64,000 bases of DNA, from positions 124,001-188,000 of the forward strand of contig JBMNGF010000001.1 in NCBI GenBank assembly GCA_050949745.1, written 5' to 3'. The notes below the pieces were generated by a model. It was not told the origin of the DNA, did no database searches, and worked only from the letters and a program-made list of their open reading frames with translations. Position numbers and translations under genes: made by a program. Shown here piece after piece: positions 16,713 through 25,760 of the stretch (position 1 is the first letter of the stretch; every line of letters begins with the position of its first letter). The stretch is from Syntrophaceticus sp050949745 (GTDB taxonomy: Bacteria > Bacillota > DSM-12270 > Thermacetogeniales > Thermacetogeniaceae).

Positions 16713-18050
16713 CTACTCAGATTCCCTTTTTTCCAGGTTGACGAATTTAGTAAATTCCTTGAGAAAGGCCAGCTGTATGGTTCCAGTTGGACCGTTGCGC
16801 TGTTTGGCGATGATGATATCAGCGACACCCTTATCCTCTGAATCTTCATCATAGTATTCATCACGATAGATGAACATCACCACATCAGAATCTTGTTCCA
16901 GGCTGCCACTCTCCCGCAGATCAGATAGCATCGGTCTGCGATCCCCGCCCCTCTGTTCCACTGCACGGCTCAGCTGTGAGAGTGCCAGTACCGGAATATC
17001 CAATTCTCTGGCCAGAGCCTTAAGAAAACGAGAGATCTCAGAAATCTCCTGGACACGGTTTTCCGTCCGCTTGCCCGCCTGCATCAGCTGCAGGTAATCG
17101 ATCATCAGCATGCCGACCCCATATTCGAGTTTCAAGCGTCGAGCCTTACTCCGCATTTCCAGTAGTGTAATAGCCGGTGTATCATCTATATAGATAGGTG
17201 CCTCAGATAGCTTCGTAGCTGCCCTTAAAAGGCGCGGCCAATCTTCCTCTCCCAAAAAGCCTGTCCGCAAGCGCTGCTGGTCGACCAGTGACTCGGCAGA
17301 GAGGAGTCTTTGGGCAACCTGGTCCCCGGACATCTCCAAACTGAAAATGCCTACAGGGATTTCATACTTTACTGCCATATTCTGGGCGATATTCAGTCCC
17401 AGTGCAGTTTTGCCCATGGAAGGCCTGGCAGCCAGCAGGATCAGGTCACTGGGCTGTAGTCCAGAAGTATATTTGTCTAAGTCGGTGAACCCTGTGGGGA
17501 GACCTGTGACACCCCCCTTTTTCTGGCAGAGCTGCTCGATCTTCTCTAGTGTTTCGACTAGCAGTTCGCGGATAGAGCGATAACTCCTGCTGACACGCTT
17601 CTGGCTTAAGTCCATGATCATCCGCTCAGCATCATCCAGCAGCTGTTCACTCTCTACCCCATCCTCATACCCCAGAGCAGCAAGCTGAGTACACGTATTA
17701 ATCAGAACTCGCAGTAGCCCCTTATCTGCAACAATGCCGGCATAATAGCCGGCATTAACAGCTGAAGGGACAGCTCCAGCCAGTTCAGCCAGATAGGCTG
17801 CCCCCCCTACTTTATCCAATAACTCCCGGCGCTGCAGCTCCTCAGTTACGGTTACCAGGTCAATAGGACGGCCGGATTCAGCCATCTCCTTGAGAGTGCT
17901 GTATATCTCACGGTGTCCTTCCCCATAGAAACTCTCTGGCCATAAGATCTCAGACACAACCGAGAAACTATCCGGAGCCAGCAGCAGAGCACCTAGAACC
18001 GCCTGTTCAGCTTCAAGATTATGAGGAGGAATACGCTCTATATGTTCCAT
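16713..18050 (-). CDS. dnaB: Replicative DNA helicase DnaB
   Basis: DnaB is the ring helicase that unwinds DNA at the fork. The 445-residue protein has the N-terminal helical domain (PPHNLEAEQAVLGALLL at 8-24), a linker and the RecA-like domain with Walker A AARPSMGKTALGL (207-219), IFSLEM, a Walker B block LMIDYLQLM and the arginine-finger region SDLRESGSLEQDSDVV. Full length, no intein. Its ATG overlaps the lonC stop as TAATG, so it is translated as the last gene of the rpsF to dnaB block, a gene order common in Clostridia. Confidence 0.97.
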   Translation of the reverse strand: MEHIERIPPHNLEAEQAVLGALLLAPDSFSVVSEILWPESFYGEGHREIYSTLKEMAESGRPIDLVTVTEELQRRELLDKVGGAAYLAELAGAVPSAVNAGYYAGIVADKGLLRVLINTCTQLAALGYEDGVESEQLLDDAERMIMDLSQKRVSRSYRSIRELLVETLEKIEQLCQKKGGVTGLPTGFTDLDKYTSGLQPSDLILLAARPSMGKTALGLNIAQNMAVKYEIPVGIFSLEMSGDQVAQRLLSAESLVDQQRLRTGFLGEEDWPRLLRAATKLSEAPIYIDDTPAITLLEMRSKARRLKLEYGVGMLMIDYLQLMQAGKRTENRVQEISEISRFLKALARELDIPVLALSQLSRAVEQRGGDRRPMLSDLRESGSLEQDSDVVMFIYRDEYYDEDSEDKGVADIIIAKQRNGPTGTIQLAFLKEFTKFVNLEKRESE

Positions 18051-19984
18051 TAATTCTCCCTCACTGTGTCTTCAGAAAAAAAGATGTGGGGAAAAGCCTC
18101 ATCGATTTCGTCAATTTTGACTATCTGGACACCCCATAGTTCAGCAGGCAGTTCACGGCTGTTCACTTGGGGAACCAGGACCTTATTGACACCTACCTGG
18201 CGAGCTCCATAGACCTTTTCGGTGATACCACCAACACCCCGCATATGACCCTGGATAGAAATCTCACCGGTCACTGCTATATCCTGGCGCAGGGGAATGT
18301 TTTCCAAAGCGCTGTAGATGGCAAGAAATATAGCCGCTCCTGCAGAAGGGCCATCTACCCTTCCCCCACCGACAATATTGACATGGATATCATAATCAGC
18401 AGCATCCTTGCCTGTTATTTTTCTGTAAACAGCAAGGGCATTGAAAACAGAATCTTTGGCCATCGTTCCTGCAGCATCATTGAAACGAACAGTTCCCTTG
18501 TGAGCTTTCTTAGCCGGAAAAGCAACAGCCTCGATCTCGATGACCGTTCCTACAAAACCCGCAACTGCCAAGCCGAAAATGCGCCCGACCTCCCCTTTGG
18601 ATTCTGCATGTGTCGTCACATAAGGGGTCAGCCTGCTCACCTGAAGAACTTCCTGCAGGTCATTGAGTGTGATTCTGATATTTTTACTCCTTGACCTTCT
18701 CTTACGGCCGCGTGCCGCAGAATAAGCATCAACCAGGATATTGGTCGCTTTACGCGCTTCTATAGTGTATTCACTGATCATTTCCGCCACACCCCGCTCC
18801 AAGGAAACACCCAGTTTGCGTGCCGCCTGCCGCAAGACTCTTTGGATATCCAGAGGTGTCAAACAGTCAAAGAAAATCTCTGCACACCTGGAACGGAAAG
18901 CGGGATTGATCTCCTGCGGTTGGCGGGTGGTAGCACCGATGAAAACAAAATCCGCAGGGGCACCCTCTTCAAAGATCTTTTTGATATATTCAGGCACCAT
19001 CGGGTCACTAGGATCATAATAAGATGATTCAAAAAAGACCTTTTTATCCTCCAGCACCTTCAACAGCTTGTTCTGGAGAATAGGATCCACATCCCCGATC
19101 TCATCGATGAACAGTATACCACCATGAGCATCTGTCACCATACCGAATTTGGGCTCCGGGATACCGCTTTCCGCCAGATCGCGCTTCGCCCCCTGGTATA
19201 TGGGGTCATGCACTGAACCCAATAATGGGTTGGTGATATCCCGGGGATCCCAACGCAGGGTGGTGCCGTCTACTTCGATGAATGGAGCATCATCTGCAAA
19301 GAGGGTTTCTGACATGCATTTGACATGCTGCAAAGCAATGCGGGCAGCAGAGGTCTTCCCTACACCCGGAGGTCCATAAAGCAGTATATGCTGAGGATAA
19401 GGTGCTGCCAGTTTGGCTATTAATGATTTTAATGCCCGGTCCTGGCCTATAATCTCTGTTACCGACTGGGGGCGAAGAATCTCGCTTACAGATGTATTGA
19501 GTTGTGTACGTTTTAGTTTTTCGAAAACTGCCAGTTTCTTTAGGGTTGCCGCGTTCTCAGGTGTGCTTTTCTCTTTAAGCACCTGCACCTTCATATCATT
19601 CAGGTACTGTTCCTGGCGCTCCTGAATCTTCTCGGATATCTTCCTTTCCAAGTCTTCCTCTACAAGACGCCTGGCCACTACCTGGGACAAGTCATCTTCG
19701 AGTTCATCCAGGATTTGCGGAATTTCCTGTAAACGGGGCAGCTTTCCAAGAGTAGGATCGCCATAAACCAACTTCTGCAAAGCTAGAACCTGCTCTCCCA
19801 GCCTGTTTGACCGAATCTGCTTCAAAACCCCCAACTTGCTCGCTCGCAGCACCAGTTTTTCCGGTCCGTATATATCACCAAACACCCGATAGAGTGCAGC
19901 GATACGGCTTTTAATCTCATTTCGCTTTATCTTTTTATTGGTAGAATCATATGCTTCCTGATCATTTTTATATCCTCCACTCAT
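18050..19984 (-). CDS. lonC: LonC-type ATP-dependent protease
   Basis: A 644-residue AAA+ protease. It lacks the classic Lon N-terminal substrate domain and has instead a helical coiled region (about 20-170), the AAA+ module with Walker A LLYGPPGVGKT (202-211) and Walker B GGILFIDEIGD, and a Lon peptidase domain with catalytic Ser in GGRVDGPSAGAA and Lys in GGITEKVYGAR. This matches the LonC family of Firmicutes. It sits between rplI and dnaB as in related genomes. ATG at 19984 follows GAGAGGAGAGG. It may handle quality control, and its substrates are not known from this sequence. Confidence 0.9.
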   Translation of the reverse strand: MSGGYKNDQEAYDSTNKKIKRNEIKSRIAALYRVFGDIYGPEKLVLRASKLGVLKQIRSNRLGEQVLALQKLVYGDPTLGKLPRLQEIPQILDELEDDLSQVVARRLVEEDLERKISEKIQERQEQYLNDMKVQVLKEKSTPENAATLKKLAVFEKLKRTQLNTSVSEILRPQSVTEIIGQDRALKSLIAKLAAPYPQHILLYGPPGVGKTSAARIALQHVKCMSETLFADDAPFIEVDGTTLRWDPRDITNPLLGSVHDPIYQGAKRDLAESGIPEPKFGMVTDAHGGILFIDEIGDVDPILQNKLLKVLEDKKVFFESSYYDPSDPMVPEYIKKIFEEGAPADFVFIGATTRQPQEINPAFRSRCAEIFFDCLTPLDIQRVLRQAARKLGVSLERGVAEMISEYTIEARKATNILVDAYSAARGRKRRSRSKNIRITLNDLQEVLQVSRLTPYVTTHAESKGEVGRIFGLAVAGFVGTVIEIEAVAFPAKKAHKGTVRFNDAAGTMAKDSVFNALAVYRKITGKDAADYDIHVNIVGGGRVDGPSAGAAIFLAIYSALENIPLRQDIAVTGEISIQGHMRGVGGITEKVYGARQVGVNKVLVPQVNSRELPAELWGVQIVKIDEIDEAFPHIFFSEDTVREN

Positions 19985-20017
19985 TTAGCCTCTCCTCTCC
20001 GTCAAGAATCATAGGGT

Positions 20018-20464
20018 TTATTTAGCTACTACATTTAATGTAATTTCTGCCTGCACACCTGGGTACAGTCGGATCAGGATCGGATAGTTCCCCGGTTTTT
20101 TGATGGCTTCAGGAAGTTCTATCTTACGGCGGTCAATCTTCTCAGACAGCAAACCTTCTAATTCAGCTGCCACATCACGACTGGTAACAGCTCCATAGAG
20201 TTTACCCCCTTCGCCCGCCTTAGCTTCGACAGTCACTGTCAGTTCCTGCAGGCGAGCCGCCAAGTCGTGGGCATTCTGCTCCTGACGGGCATCCTTTTTG
20301 GCACGGCTGTCCTGGACAAAGCTTACATCTTTAAGCACACCTTTAGAGGCAGCCACTGCTAGACCGCGAGGTATCAGATAATTGCGGGCATAGCCCTCTG
20401 CAACATCAATAATATCTCCTTTTTGTCCTAATTTTTTTACATCTTCACGCAAAACGACTTTCAT
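20018..20464 (-). CDS. rplI: 50S ribosomal protein L9
   Basis: L9 binds 23S rRNA and stretches out from the L1 side of the 50S subunit. The 148-residue protein opens with MKVVLREDVKKLGQKGDIID and continues EGYARNYLIPRGLAVAA, the family signature, then the long connecting helix and C-terminal domain (GGKLYGAVTSRDVA). Its ATG overlaps the gdpP stop as ATGA. Length is normal. Confidence 0.97.
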   Translation of the reverse strand: MKVVLREDVKKLGQKGDIIDVAEGYARNYLIPRGLAVAASKGVLKDVSFVQDSRAKKDARQEQNAHDLAARLQELTVTVEAKAGEGGKLYGAVTSRDVAAELEGLLSEKIDRRKIELPEAIKKPGNYPILIRLYPGVQAEITLNVVAK

Positions 20465-22158
20465 TGTTTTTGCTCTCCCTCCTCCTGCACATCTTCTAAT
20501 ATCTCCAACAAACGGGAGCGGGCATCTTTCATTGTAACATCCTTCAGCTGAGCAGCAGCAACAGAAAAGTGGCCGCCTCCCCCAATCTTTTCCATAATGC
20601 GTTGAACATTGATACCTCCGGCAGAGCGAGCACTCACCCCCACACCCCCGTCAATGGGGTAAAAAGCAAAAGATGCAGCTGCTCCGGCGATTTCCAGCAT
20701 GGTATCTGCGGCACGAGAAGCAGCTATGCGGGCTTCACCCATTGGTTCATCATGTCCTGCTACAGCAAACCTCTGGAAAACTAATTCTGCATTTTCTAAA
20801 ATACGTGCCCGATAAAGCATTACCTCCAGACTGTCAGTGAACAGCTCTGTGATCAACCTTTGGTCAGCTCCTGCTTCCTTGAGCTGAGCTGCTATCCGGA
20901 AGGTACGCCCACTTGTAGAAAAAGCAAACCTTTTAGTATCCACAATGATTCCGATCAGCAGGGCTGTAGCAGCAAGGGATGAAAAGCGAACATCATTAAA
21001 ATAGTGTGCCAGTTCCCCCACCATCTCACTTGTGGATGATGCACCTGGCATTATATAGGATAAATTACATCTCTCAGGAAATTCCTCCCCCCGCCTGTGG
21101 TGGTCGATCACCCCTATATAGCCGGCACGTTTCAGTAGAGAAGGTTCTACAAGCATCTGCGGCCTGTGCACATCAACAAGCAGCAAAAGGGTCTGTGATG
21201 AAACCTCTATTTCCGGGCTGTCTTTTGTACAGATGAGCCCCGGTACACGTTCATTAATAAGGTCAGCCAGCTTATCGACCGCCCCACCTGGGTGATCCAC
21301 AAGGATCTGCACCTTTTTATCATAATGACGGACTATCTCGGCACATCCCATCGCAGCCCCTAAAACATCAAAATCCATCCCTGAATGGCCTGTGATTACT
21401 ACATTATTTACCTGCTTAATCAGTCTAGAAAGTTCAGCTGCAGCAACTCTGACCCGCACTTTACTTCGTTTGCCCACAACCTCAGTGTCCCCACCATAAA
21501 ACCAGGTATGTTCAGCGCTCTTTACCACGGCCTGGTCACCGCCCCGCTCCAAGCTGAGCTCCAAAGCCTGTTGGGCAAGCCGGCCGAGCATCACGGAATT
21601 CCCTGCTTCTACACCTTTAGCAGCCCCAATGCTCATCGTCACAGGCACATGCTCACCTACACTGAGCTTCCGTATCTTATTGAGGACAGAAAAACCCTGG
21701 TTTTCCTGGCTTTCTAAATTTTCAGTAGAGAGAAGCACAAAATAGCGATCTCTCCCATCCTTGTAAAGGTAAGCATTATTTGCCTCAGCCCATTCCTGTA
21801 AAAACTTGTCTACCGCTGCTACCAACAGGGGACGCTGCTCACCCGCCAACCCCTGAAAAACCTCGTCATAATCATCAATTTGCAGAAAAGCCAGAGCAAG
21901 TCCAAAATCAGGTTTTTCTTCTTCTAATTGCTCCTCTATCCCCATAGATTGAAACTCTTCCCTGAGCTCCCGTTCCCGTGCGATTCGCTCATGTTTATCC
22001 ACATAGTTAAATGCAAATAATCCAGCCAAAAGAGTAACAAAGCCGAAAACACCTAGAAATGTATTGTATTTGGCCAGGGCCAGGCAGGTAAGAGCAAGCA
22101 AGGCTCCTAATCCAATAAAGAACTTACGCTTATAATTCTGGTAAAAACTTGATTCCAC
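20461..22158 (-). CDS. gdpP: Cyclic-di-AMP phosphodiesterase GdpP, PAS-less form
   Basis: GdpP/YybT degrades cyclic di-AMP to pApA at the membrane. The 565-residue protein has two membrane spans (about 13-50), a charged helix, a degenerate GGDEF domain (about 85-215), and the DHH-DHHA1 catalytic part with GHSGMDFD (257-264), VDVHRP, VIDHHRRG (350-357) and IGGGGHFSVAA near the C terminus. Usual family members are about 655 residues and carry a PAS domain between the membrane spans and GGDEF. Here that domain is missing, since the GGDEF block starts about 30 residues after the second span. It overlaps rplI by four bases. Confidence 0.92.
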   Translation of the reverse strand: MESSFYQNYKRKFFIGLGALLALTCLALAKYNTFLGVFGFVTLLAGLFAFNYVDKHERIARERELREEFQSMGIEEQLEEEKPDFGLALAFLQIDDYDEVFQGLAGEQRPLLVAAVDKFLQEWAEANNAYLYKDGRDRYFVLLSTENLESQENQGFSVLNKIRKLSVGEHVPVTMSIGAAKGVEAGNSVMLGRLAQQALELSLERGGDQAVVKSAEHTWFYGGDTEVVGKRSKVRVRVAAAELSRLIKQVNNVVITGHSGMDFDVLGAAMGCAEIVRHYDKKVQILVDHPGGAVDKLADLINERVPGLICTKDSPEIEVSSQTLLLLVDVHRPQMLVEPSLLKRAGYIGVIDHHRRGEEFPERCNLSYIMPGASSTSEMVGELAHYFNDVRFSSLAATALLIGIIVDTKRFAFSTSGRTFRIAAQLKEAGADQRLITELFTDSLEVMLYRARILENAELVFQRFAVAGHDEPMGEARIAASRAADTMLEIAGAAASFAFYPIDGGVGVSARSAGGINVQRIMEKIGGGGHFSVAAAQLKDVTMKDARSRLLEILEDVQEEGEQKQ

Positions 22159-22267
22159 ACAATCCCCGCCTTTTTTTTGCTTAACTTCTGCACTTTATCA
22201 CGCGATTCCTGCCGAAATAAAACTCTTTATCTGTATTTTGATTCCGCTTTATGGAGAATATTCCGAC

Positions 22268-22300
22268 ATAACAAGAAAGGGAGCACCTCTGCTCCCTTTC
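22268..22300 (-). terminator. Hairpin between rpsR and gdpP
   Basis: Perfect 11-base arms at 22275-22285 and 22290-22300 with a 4-base loop, starting 25 bases after the rpsR stop. The T-run on the minus strand is short (CTTTCTTGTT), so it may end only part of the transcripts into gdpP. Confidence 0.65.
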
Positions 22301-22324
22301 AATATACTATTTGTTGTCATTACC

Positions 22325-22552
22325 TTAATCCAAAGAAAATGGCAGCAGAGCCACAATGCGGGCTTGCTTGATTGCTTTTGTTAACATACGCTGATGATAG
22401 GCGCAGTTACCTGTAATTCGTCTTGGTAGAATCTTCCCTCGATCACTGATAAATTTGCGAAGTTTATGAACATCTTTATAATCGATATGAGTTGCATGTT
22501 CTACACAAAAACTGCAGACTTTTTTTCTTTTTCTCCCGCGTTCGCGCCTCAA
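22325..22552 (-). CDS. rpsR: 30S ribosomal protein S18
   Basis: A 75-residue S18 protein that pairs with S6 on the 30S platform. It has KVCSFCVEH near the N terminus (a Cys-pair form) and the conserved core DYKDVHKLRKFISDRGKI, then RRITGNCAYHQRMLTKAIKQAR. The start is TTG at 22552 with GGAGGTG upstream. It follows ssb by 21 bases. Confidence 0.96.
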   Translation of the reverse strand: MRRERGRKRKKVCSFCVEHATHIDYKDVHKLRKFISDRGKILPRRITGNCAYHQRMLTKAIKQARIVALLPFSLD

Positions 22553-22573
22553 AATAACACCTCCTAGTAGAGC

Positions 22574-23008
22574 TTAGAATGGCGGTTCCTCCGGGTTGAT
22601 TTCATCAGGCCCGAAGGGGTTTTCAGGAAAGCCTGGTTCTGGCCCAATAGGGTCCTGTTGTTCCGGTCTGGCTGCCTTACCTTCCCGTGGACGATCTAAA
22701 AAGCGAACTGTATCAGCTACAACCTCTGTACTGCTACGGTTTTGCCCATCAGATGCCTGGTAGGTACTCACCTGCAGCCGCCCCTCTATTGCGATCAGCC
22801 GCCCTTTACCCATGTAATTGGCACAGGTTTCCGCAAGTTTCCTCCATACGACGACTCTGATAAAATCAGTGTCACGTTCACCCTTTTGATTCAGATAAGA
22901 ACGATCCACTGCGACCGTGAAATTGGCTACAGCCGTCCCGGAACCGGTGAACCGCAGTTCTGGCTCCCTAGTATTTCGACCGATCAATATCACCCGGTTG
23001 AGAAACAA
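22574..23008 (-). CDS. ssb: Single-stranded DNA-binding protein
   Basis: SSB coats single-stranded DNA. The 144-residue protein has the OB fold (MFLNRVILIGRNTREPELRF at the start, then FTVAVDRSYLNQKGERDTDF, VWRKLAETCANYMGKGRLI, EGRLQVSTYQASDGQNR) and an acidic, proline-rich tail ending EEPPF, which resembles the usual DDDIPF tip that recruits partner proteins. The TTG at 23008 is preceded by GGGGAGGAG. Confidence 0.95.
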   Translation of the reverse strand: MFLNRVILIGRNTREPELRFTGSGTAVANFTVAVDRSYLNQKGERDTDFIRVVVWRKLAETCANYMGKGRLIAIEGRLQVSTYQASDGQNRSSTEVVADTVRFLDRPREGKAARPEQQDPIGPEPGFPENPFGPDEINPEEPPF

Positions 23009-23044
23009 GAGCTTTCTCCTCCCCTTTATCCTTCTTTAACACCT

Positions 23045-23335
23045 TTAAGCTGCATCCCGCCTGACAATAATATGCCGCAACACACCATCACTGAGGCGCA
23101 ACACCCGGTCAAGCTCACTGGCTGTCTCCGGTACTCCCTGGAAAATAATCAGGGCGTAGTAACCCTCACGGTAGTCTTGGATTTCGTAGGCTAAACGCTT
23201 TTTACCCCAGCGATTAACCTGCTCCACAGTGCCTTTATTCTGCTGAATCAGTTCACCAATTTTGTCAACGGCAGCTACTGTTGTCTCTTCGTCAAGATCT
23301 GGTTTTAGGACAAAGAGGGTTTCATATGAGCGCAA
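23045..23335 (-). CDS. rpsF: 30S ribosomal protein S6
   Basis: S6 of about 96 residues: RSYETLFVLKPDLDEE at the start, then the typical helix and strands (RWGKKRLAYEIQDYREGYYALI) and a C-terminal VLRHIIVRR. TTG at 23335 is preferred because GGAGG lies eight bases upstream and the product then matches S6 N termini; a GTG three codons earlier overlaps the ribosome site. First gene of the S6 block. Confidence 0.95.
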   Translation of the reverse strand: MRSYETLFVLKPDLDEETTVAAVDKIGELIQQNKGTVEQVNRWGKKRLAYEIQDYREGYYALIIFQGVPETASELDRVLRLSDGVLRHIIVRRDAA

Positions 23336-23391
23336 ATTTTCCACCTCCCTTCGGACTATCGGCCCCTAGATGGGGCAGGGATATCTAAAAA

Positions 23392-23420
23392 ATTATACCA
23401 TTAGGAATATATAAAAACAA
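23392..23420 (-). promoter_or_regulatory. Probable promoter of the rpsF block
   Basis: TATAAT at 23392-23397 and TTGTTT at 23415-23420 with 17 bases between, minus strand, about 57 bases before the rpsF start. An insertion sequence lies 9 bases beyond the -35 box. Confidence 0.7.
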
Positions 23421-23437
23421 GGAAGATTGTTTAGTCG

Positions 23438-25029
23438 GTTAGTGTCAAGTCTAAGTGGGTACACCCCCGAATATTTTATTTATTAATTTCATGCTATCCT
23501 GACAGAGGTTAATTGTCTTAGTACATATTTAACCCAGGTTTTCCCCGATGATGGGCCTTCCAATACGGGCATTGCTGCAGCTAACCACTCGTTAGTATCC
23601 TTCTTACTAGACTTGGATCGTGGGTCCACCAGTGTCTTAGGAAGAACACTCGCGATCTGATCCCGCTTATAACCATCCGAAACTCCGGAGTACTTAACCA
23701 ATTCATTATTTGCTTTTGCTGCCAACAGTCTCGCCATATGATCAGTACCGGTTGAACTCCAACCTCCGCCAATGCCCTTCATTCTTCTGGCTATGGTATG
23801 CCTTACCTGTCCCTCAATAACTCCTAGCCGATCTTCTTTCGGTAAATTAGATATTCCTTCCCAATTGTTCAATATATATTTCTGTAAGTTCGCCACTTTC
23901 TTCCGTTTGGCTTCTCCTTTAGTCTTCTTAAGGATGCTTCCAAAAGCTTCTTTTAGGCCGTCTAAGTCTATTTCATAAAGTTTCTCTGCTACTGTTTGAT
24001 AATAATTTTTATTAAAGCCCAGTGCCTCTGTAAGCCGTTTTCGTAAGTGAAATAATTCTAAGTGATAGGTTGCACCAGGGAATACATCTGTACCTTCTTT
24101 GACCCAAGCAGCTCCATCTCCACCAATTCGAATTTTCTCTTCACCATCAAACTGCCACTCGCCTCCAAATATTGCGCTGGCCTGTTCCCATATGGTGTTT
24201 CCGTCTGCTACCCCTGCAACAGTTTTCCGGTTAATAAGCCGTTTTCTTTCTTGACTGACATGTTCTTTGCTTTCATAACCCACTATCAGCTTTACTTCTT
24301 TATGTCGTGTTGTGGACCGTTGTTGCCTGATCATGACTCCATCGGCTTCAATATTCAGGCTGTTTACGCTGCGTTTGCCCTCTGGTATTACCCCATCCTC
24401 GAACAATTCGCCTTGTTTTTCTTCTGCTTTTTGCTTTGCTCTAGCTCCGGCCCGCTGCACTTCATCCCATACTGTAGCGTGGCTAATCCCTGGGACTAGG
24501 TATTCCAGTGTGTTTGATGCTTTCCTGAAGGTGGTTTCTGTACCCATCTCTAACATCATTCTTTCAAGCCTCGGACTGATCCGTCTTCTTGGTACCAGGC
24601 CAAGGCTTTCATTAGTAGAAAATGGTGTTCCCCTGTTTCTCTATCTTTATAATACCTACGTTTGAGCTCAATCTCTCCCACAGTTGTTAATAATGGCCGC
24701 GACCTTATGCCTAGATTCTTATATTTCCCGGGTTCTTTCTTCTTTGATAACCTCGTATCTATCTCATTTAACGAAAATTCTAGCAATCGGGCTGCAATCT
24801 GTTGAACTAGTTTTTGAACATCCTTTTCCAATTCCACCATACTGCTTGCTGACCCTAACACATAAATTATGCCTTTCACTAATTGCAGGAATAAAGACAT
24901 CAATTGTTGAATCTTGAACATGAGACCTCATCCTTCCTTTGTCAGGGGTTGGTATTCTTCCAAAGAATACTTGTTGAGGTCTCTCTTCTATTTCTGACCC
25001 CTTTTTACCTACTTAAACTTTACACTACC
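23438..25029 (-). mobile_element. ISLre2-family insertion sequence
   Basis: A 1592-base element. Its ends form imperfect inverted repeats matching at 20 of 24 positions (GTTAGTGTCAAGTCTAAGTG at the left end; GGTAGTGTAAAGTTTAAGTA from the right end on the other strand). A 9-base direct duplication, GTTTAGTCG, flanks it at 23429-23437 and 25030-25038, which fits ISLre2 target duplication. The duplication overlaps the start of a TTGGTGG repeat, so the element landed at the repeat's edge, just upstream of the rpsF promoter. Confidence 0.88.
23489..24921 (-). pseudogene. ISLre2 transposase, interrupted by a frameshift
   Basis: Two overlapping frames make up the transposase: about 121 residues from 24921 to 24556, then about 356 residues from 24559 to 23489. 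The first ends GSVRGLKE; the second begins MMLEMGTETTFRK. Reading the second frame a few codons back gives PRLERMMLEMG, the expected continuation, so a one-base shift near 24575 breaks the gene. The second part has IEADGVMIR, VGGDGAAW-like IGGDGAAWVKEG and the HLELFHLRKRL segment of the DDE domain. No obvious slippery run is present, so decay is more likely than programmed frameshifting. Confidence 0.8.
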
Positions 25030-25030
25030 G

Positions 25031-25203
25031 TTTAGTCGTTGGTGGTTGGTGGTTAGAATCTGTAGTTCGGTCAAGTCATAGGTAACACCGGAGTCCGAAC
25101 AATGGGTTCTTGCTGGTCATGACAGTTCCTTGGGCAGCTAGCTTCCCACATCCGACCTCTGGTTTCTGACTTCCGTTTTTTAGGTTGGTGGTTGGTTGTT
25201 GGA
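25031..25203 (+). repeat. TTGGTGG-bounded module, type A, copy 1
   Basis: About 170 bases bounded by GTTGGTGGTTGGTGG on one side and GGTTGGTGGTTGG on the other. The interior (GTAGTTCGGTCAAG... CACCGGAGTCCGAAC... GGGCAGCTAGCTTCCC) is nearly identical to 30070-30240. Confidence 0.85.
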
Positions 25204-25298
25204 GAAAGATATTGGGGCGGAAGATTGTCCAAGACAGTCTGGTCTTTCAGACTTCTGACCTCTGGTTTCTGACTTCTGCTTTTCCGGTTGGTTGTTGG
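25199..25298 (+). repeat. TTGGTGG-bounded module, type B, copy 1
   Basis: About 100 bases with an interior beginning GGAGAAAGATATTGGGGCGG and ending in CAGACTTCTGACCTCTGG plus TTTCTGACTTCTGC, bounded by GGTTGG words. It matches 44659-44765 almost base for base and directly follows the type A module. Confidence 0.85.
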
Positions 25299-25309
25299 CA
25301 AGAGTGTAC

Positions 25310-25453
25310 TACCGAATGCCTTGAGTGCATTAATGCATTGCATATAATGCTTTATAGCTGTTGCATTGCATTCAATATGCATTACAATGCATTAATATGT
25401 AGTTTTGCCCAGCTAATAGTCTGCGTTAATGCAGCTTGAATGCATTAACGCAG
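25310..25453. repeat. TGCATT-rich nested palindromes
   Basis: Dense TGCATT/AATGCA words. Arms TAATGCATTG (25331-25340) and CAATGCATTA (25385-25394) pair perfectly; a second hairpin has 13-base perfect arms CTGCGTTAATGCA (25421-25433) and TGCATTAACGCAG (25441-25453) around a 7-base loop. No gene is seen here and the function is unknown. Confidence 0.75.
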
Positions 25454-25514
25454 AAGCTTGCTTGCATCGACTCCCTTGCATTCCAAGTCATTACAGATCG
25501 GAAGTTAAGGCCCA

Positions 25515-25567
25515 GGGACGGTTCACCCGTCATATTCCCCTCGGTTATGGGTTAGAGGAACCGTCCC
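25515..25567. repeat. Palindrome GGGACGGTTC ... GAACCGTCCC
   Basis: Perfect 10-base arms at 25515-25524 and 25558-25567. The right arm overlaps the end of the DUF951 gene. A member of the AACCGTCCC repeat set. Confidence 0.7.
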
Positions 25568-25760
25568 CCTCCTTGGTTCTGATTACCGATTTAACGTTTT
25601 TTTCGAATTTCACTCTGGGGAGCATCACCATACGCCCACACTTCAGGCAGCGGATACGAAAATCCATCCCGATGCGCAGGATCTCCCATTCATTAGTCCC
25701 ACATGGATGCGGTTTCTTCATACTAACCACATCCCCGAGATTATAGCGCTTCTGTGTCAT
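25545..25760 (-). CDS. DUF951 family small protein (YyzM)
   Basis: A 71-residue protein with the family signature LGDVVSMKKPHPCGTNEWEI, then FRIRCLKCGRMVMLPRVKFE. The CxxC with the earlier HPCG may bind zinc. Function is unknown; in Bacillus the homologue lies near rpsF, as here. Its ATG overlaps the 3' end of mscS by 20 bases. The last seven or so codons run into a dispersed GAACCGTCCC palindrome, so the C terminus (EGDGSSNP) is likely derived from the repeat. Confidence 0.9.
   Translation of the reverse strand: MTQKRYNLGDVVSMKKPHPCGTNEWEILRIGMDFRIRCLKCGRMVMLPRVKFEKNVKSVIRTKEGDGSSNP

Noticed and set aside
24556..24600. Programmed frameshift in the ISLre2 transposase
   Set aside because: No slippery heptamer is seen and family members are usually single-frame, so mutation is the simpler explanation.
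25310..25453. CRISPR array
   Set aside because: The TGCATT words are short, irregularly spaced and palindromic, with no spacer pattern or cas genes.
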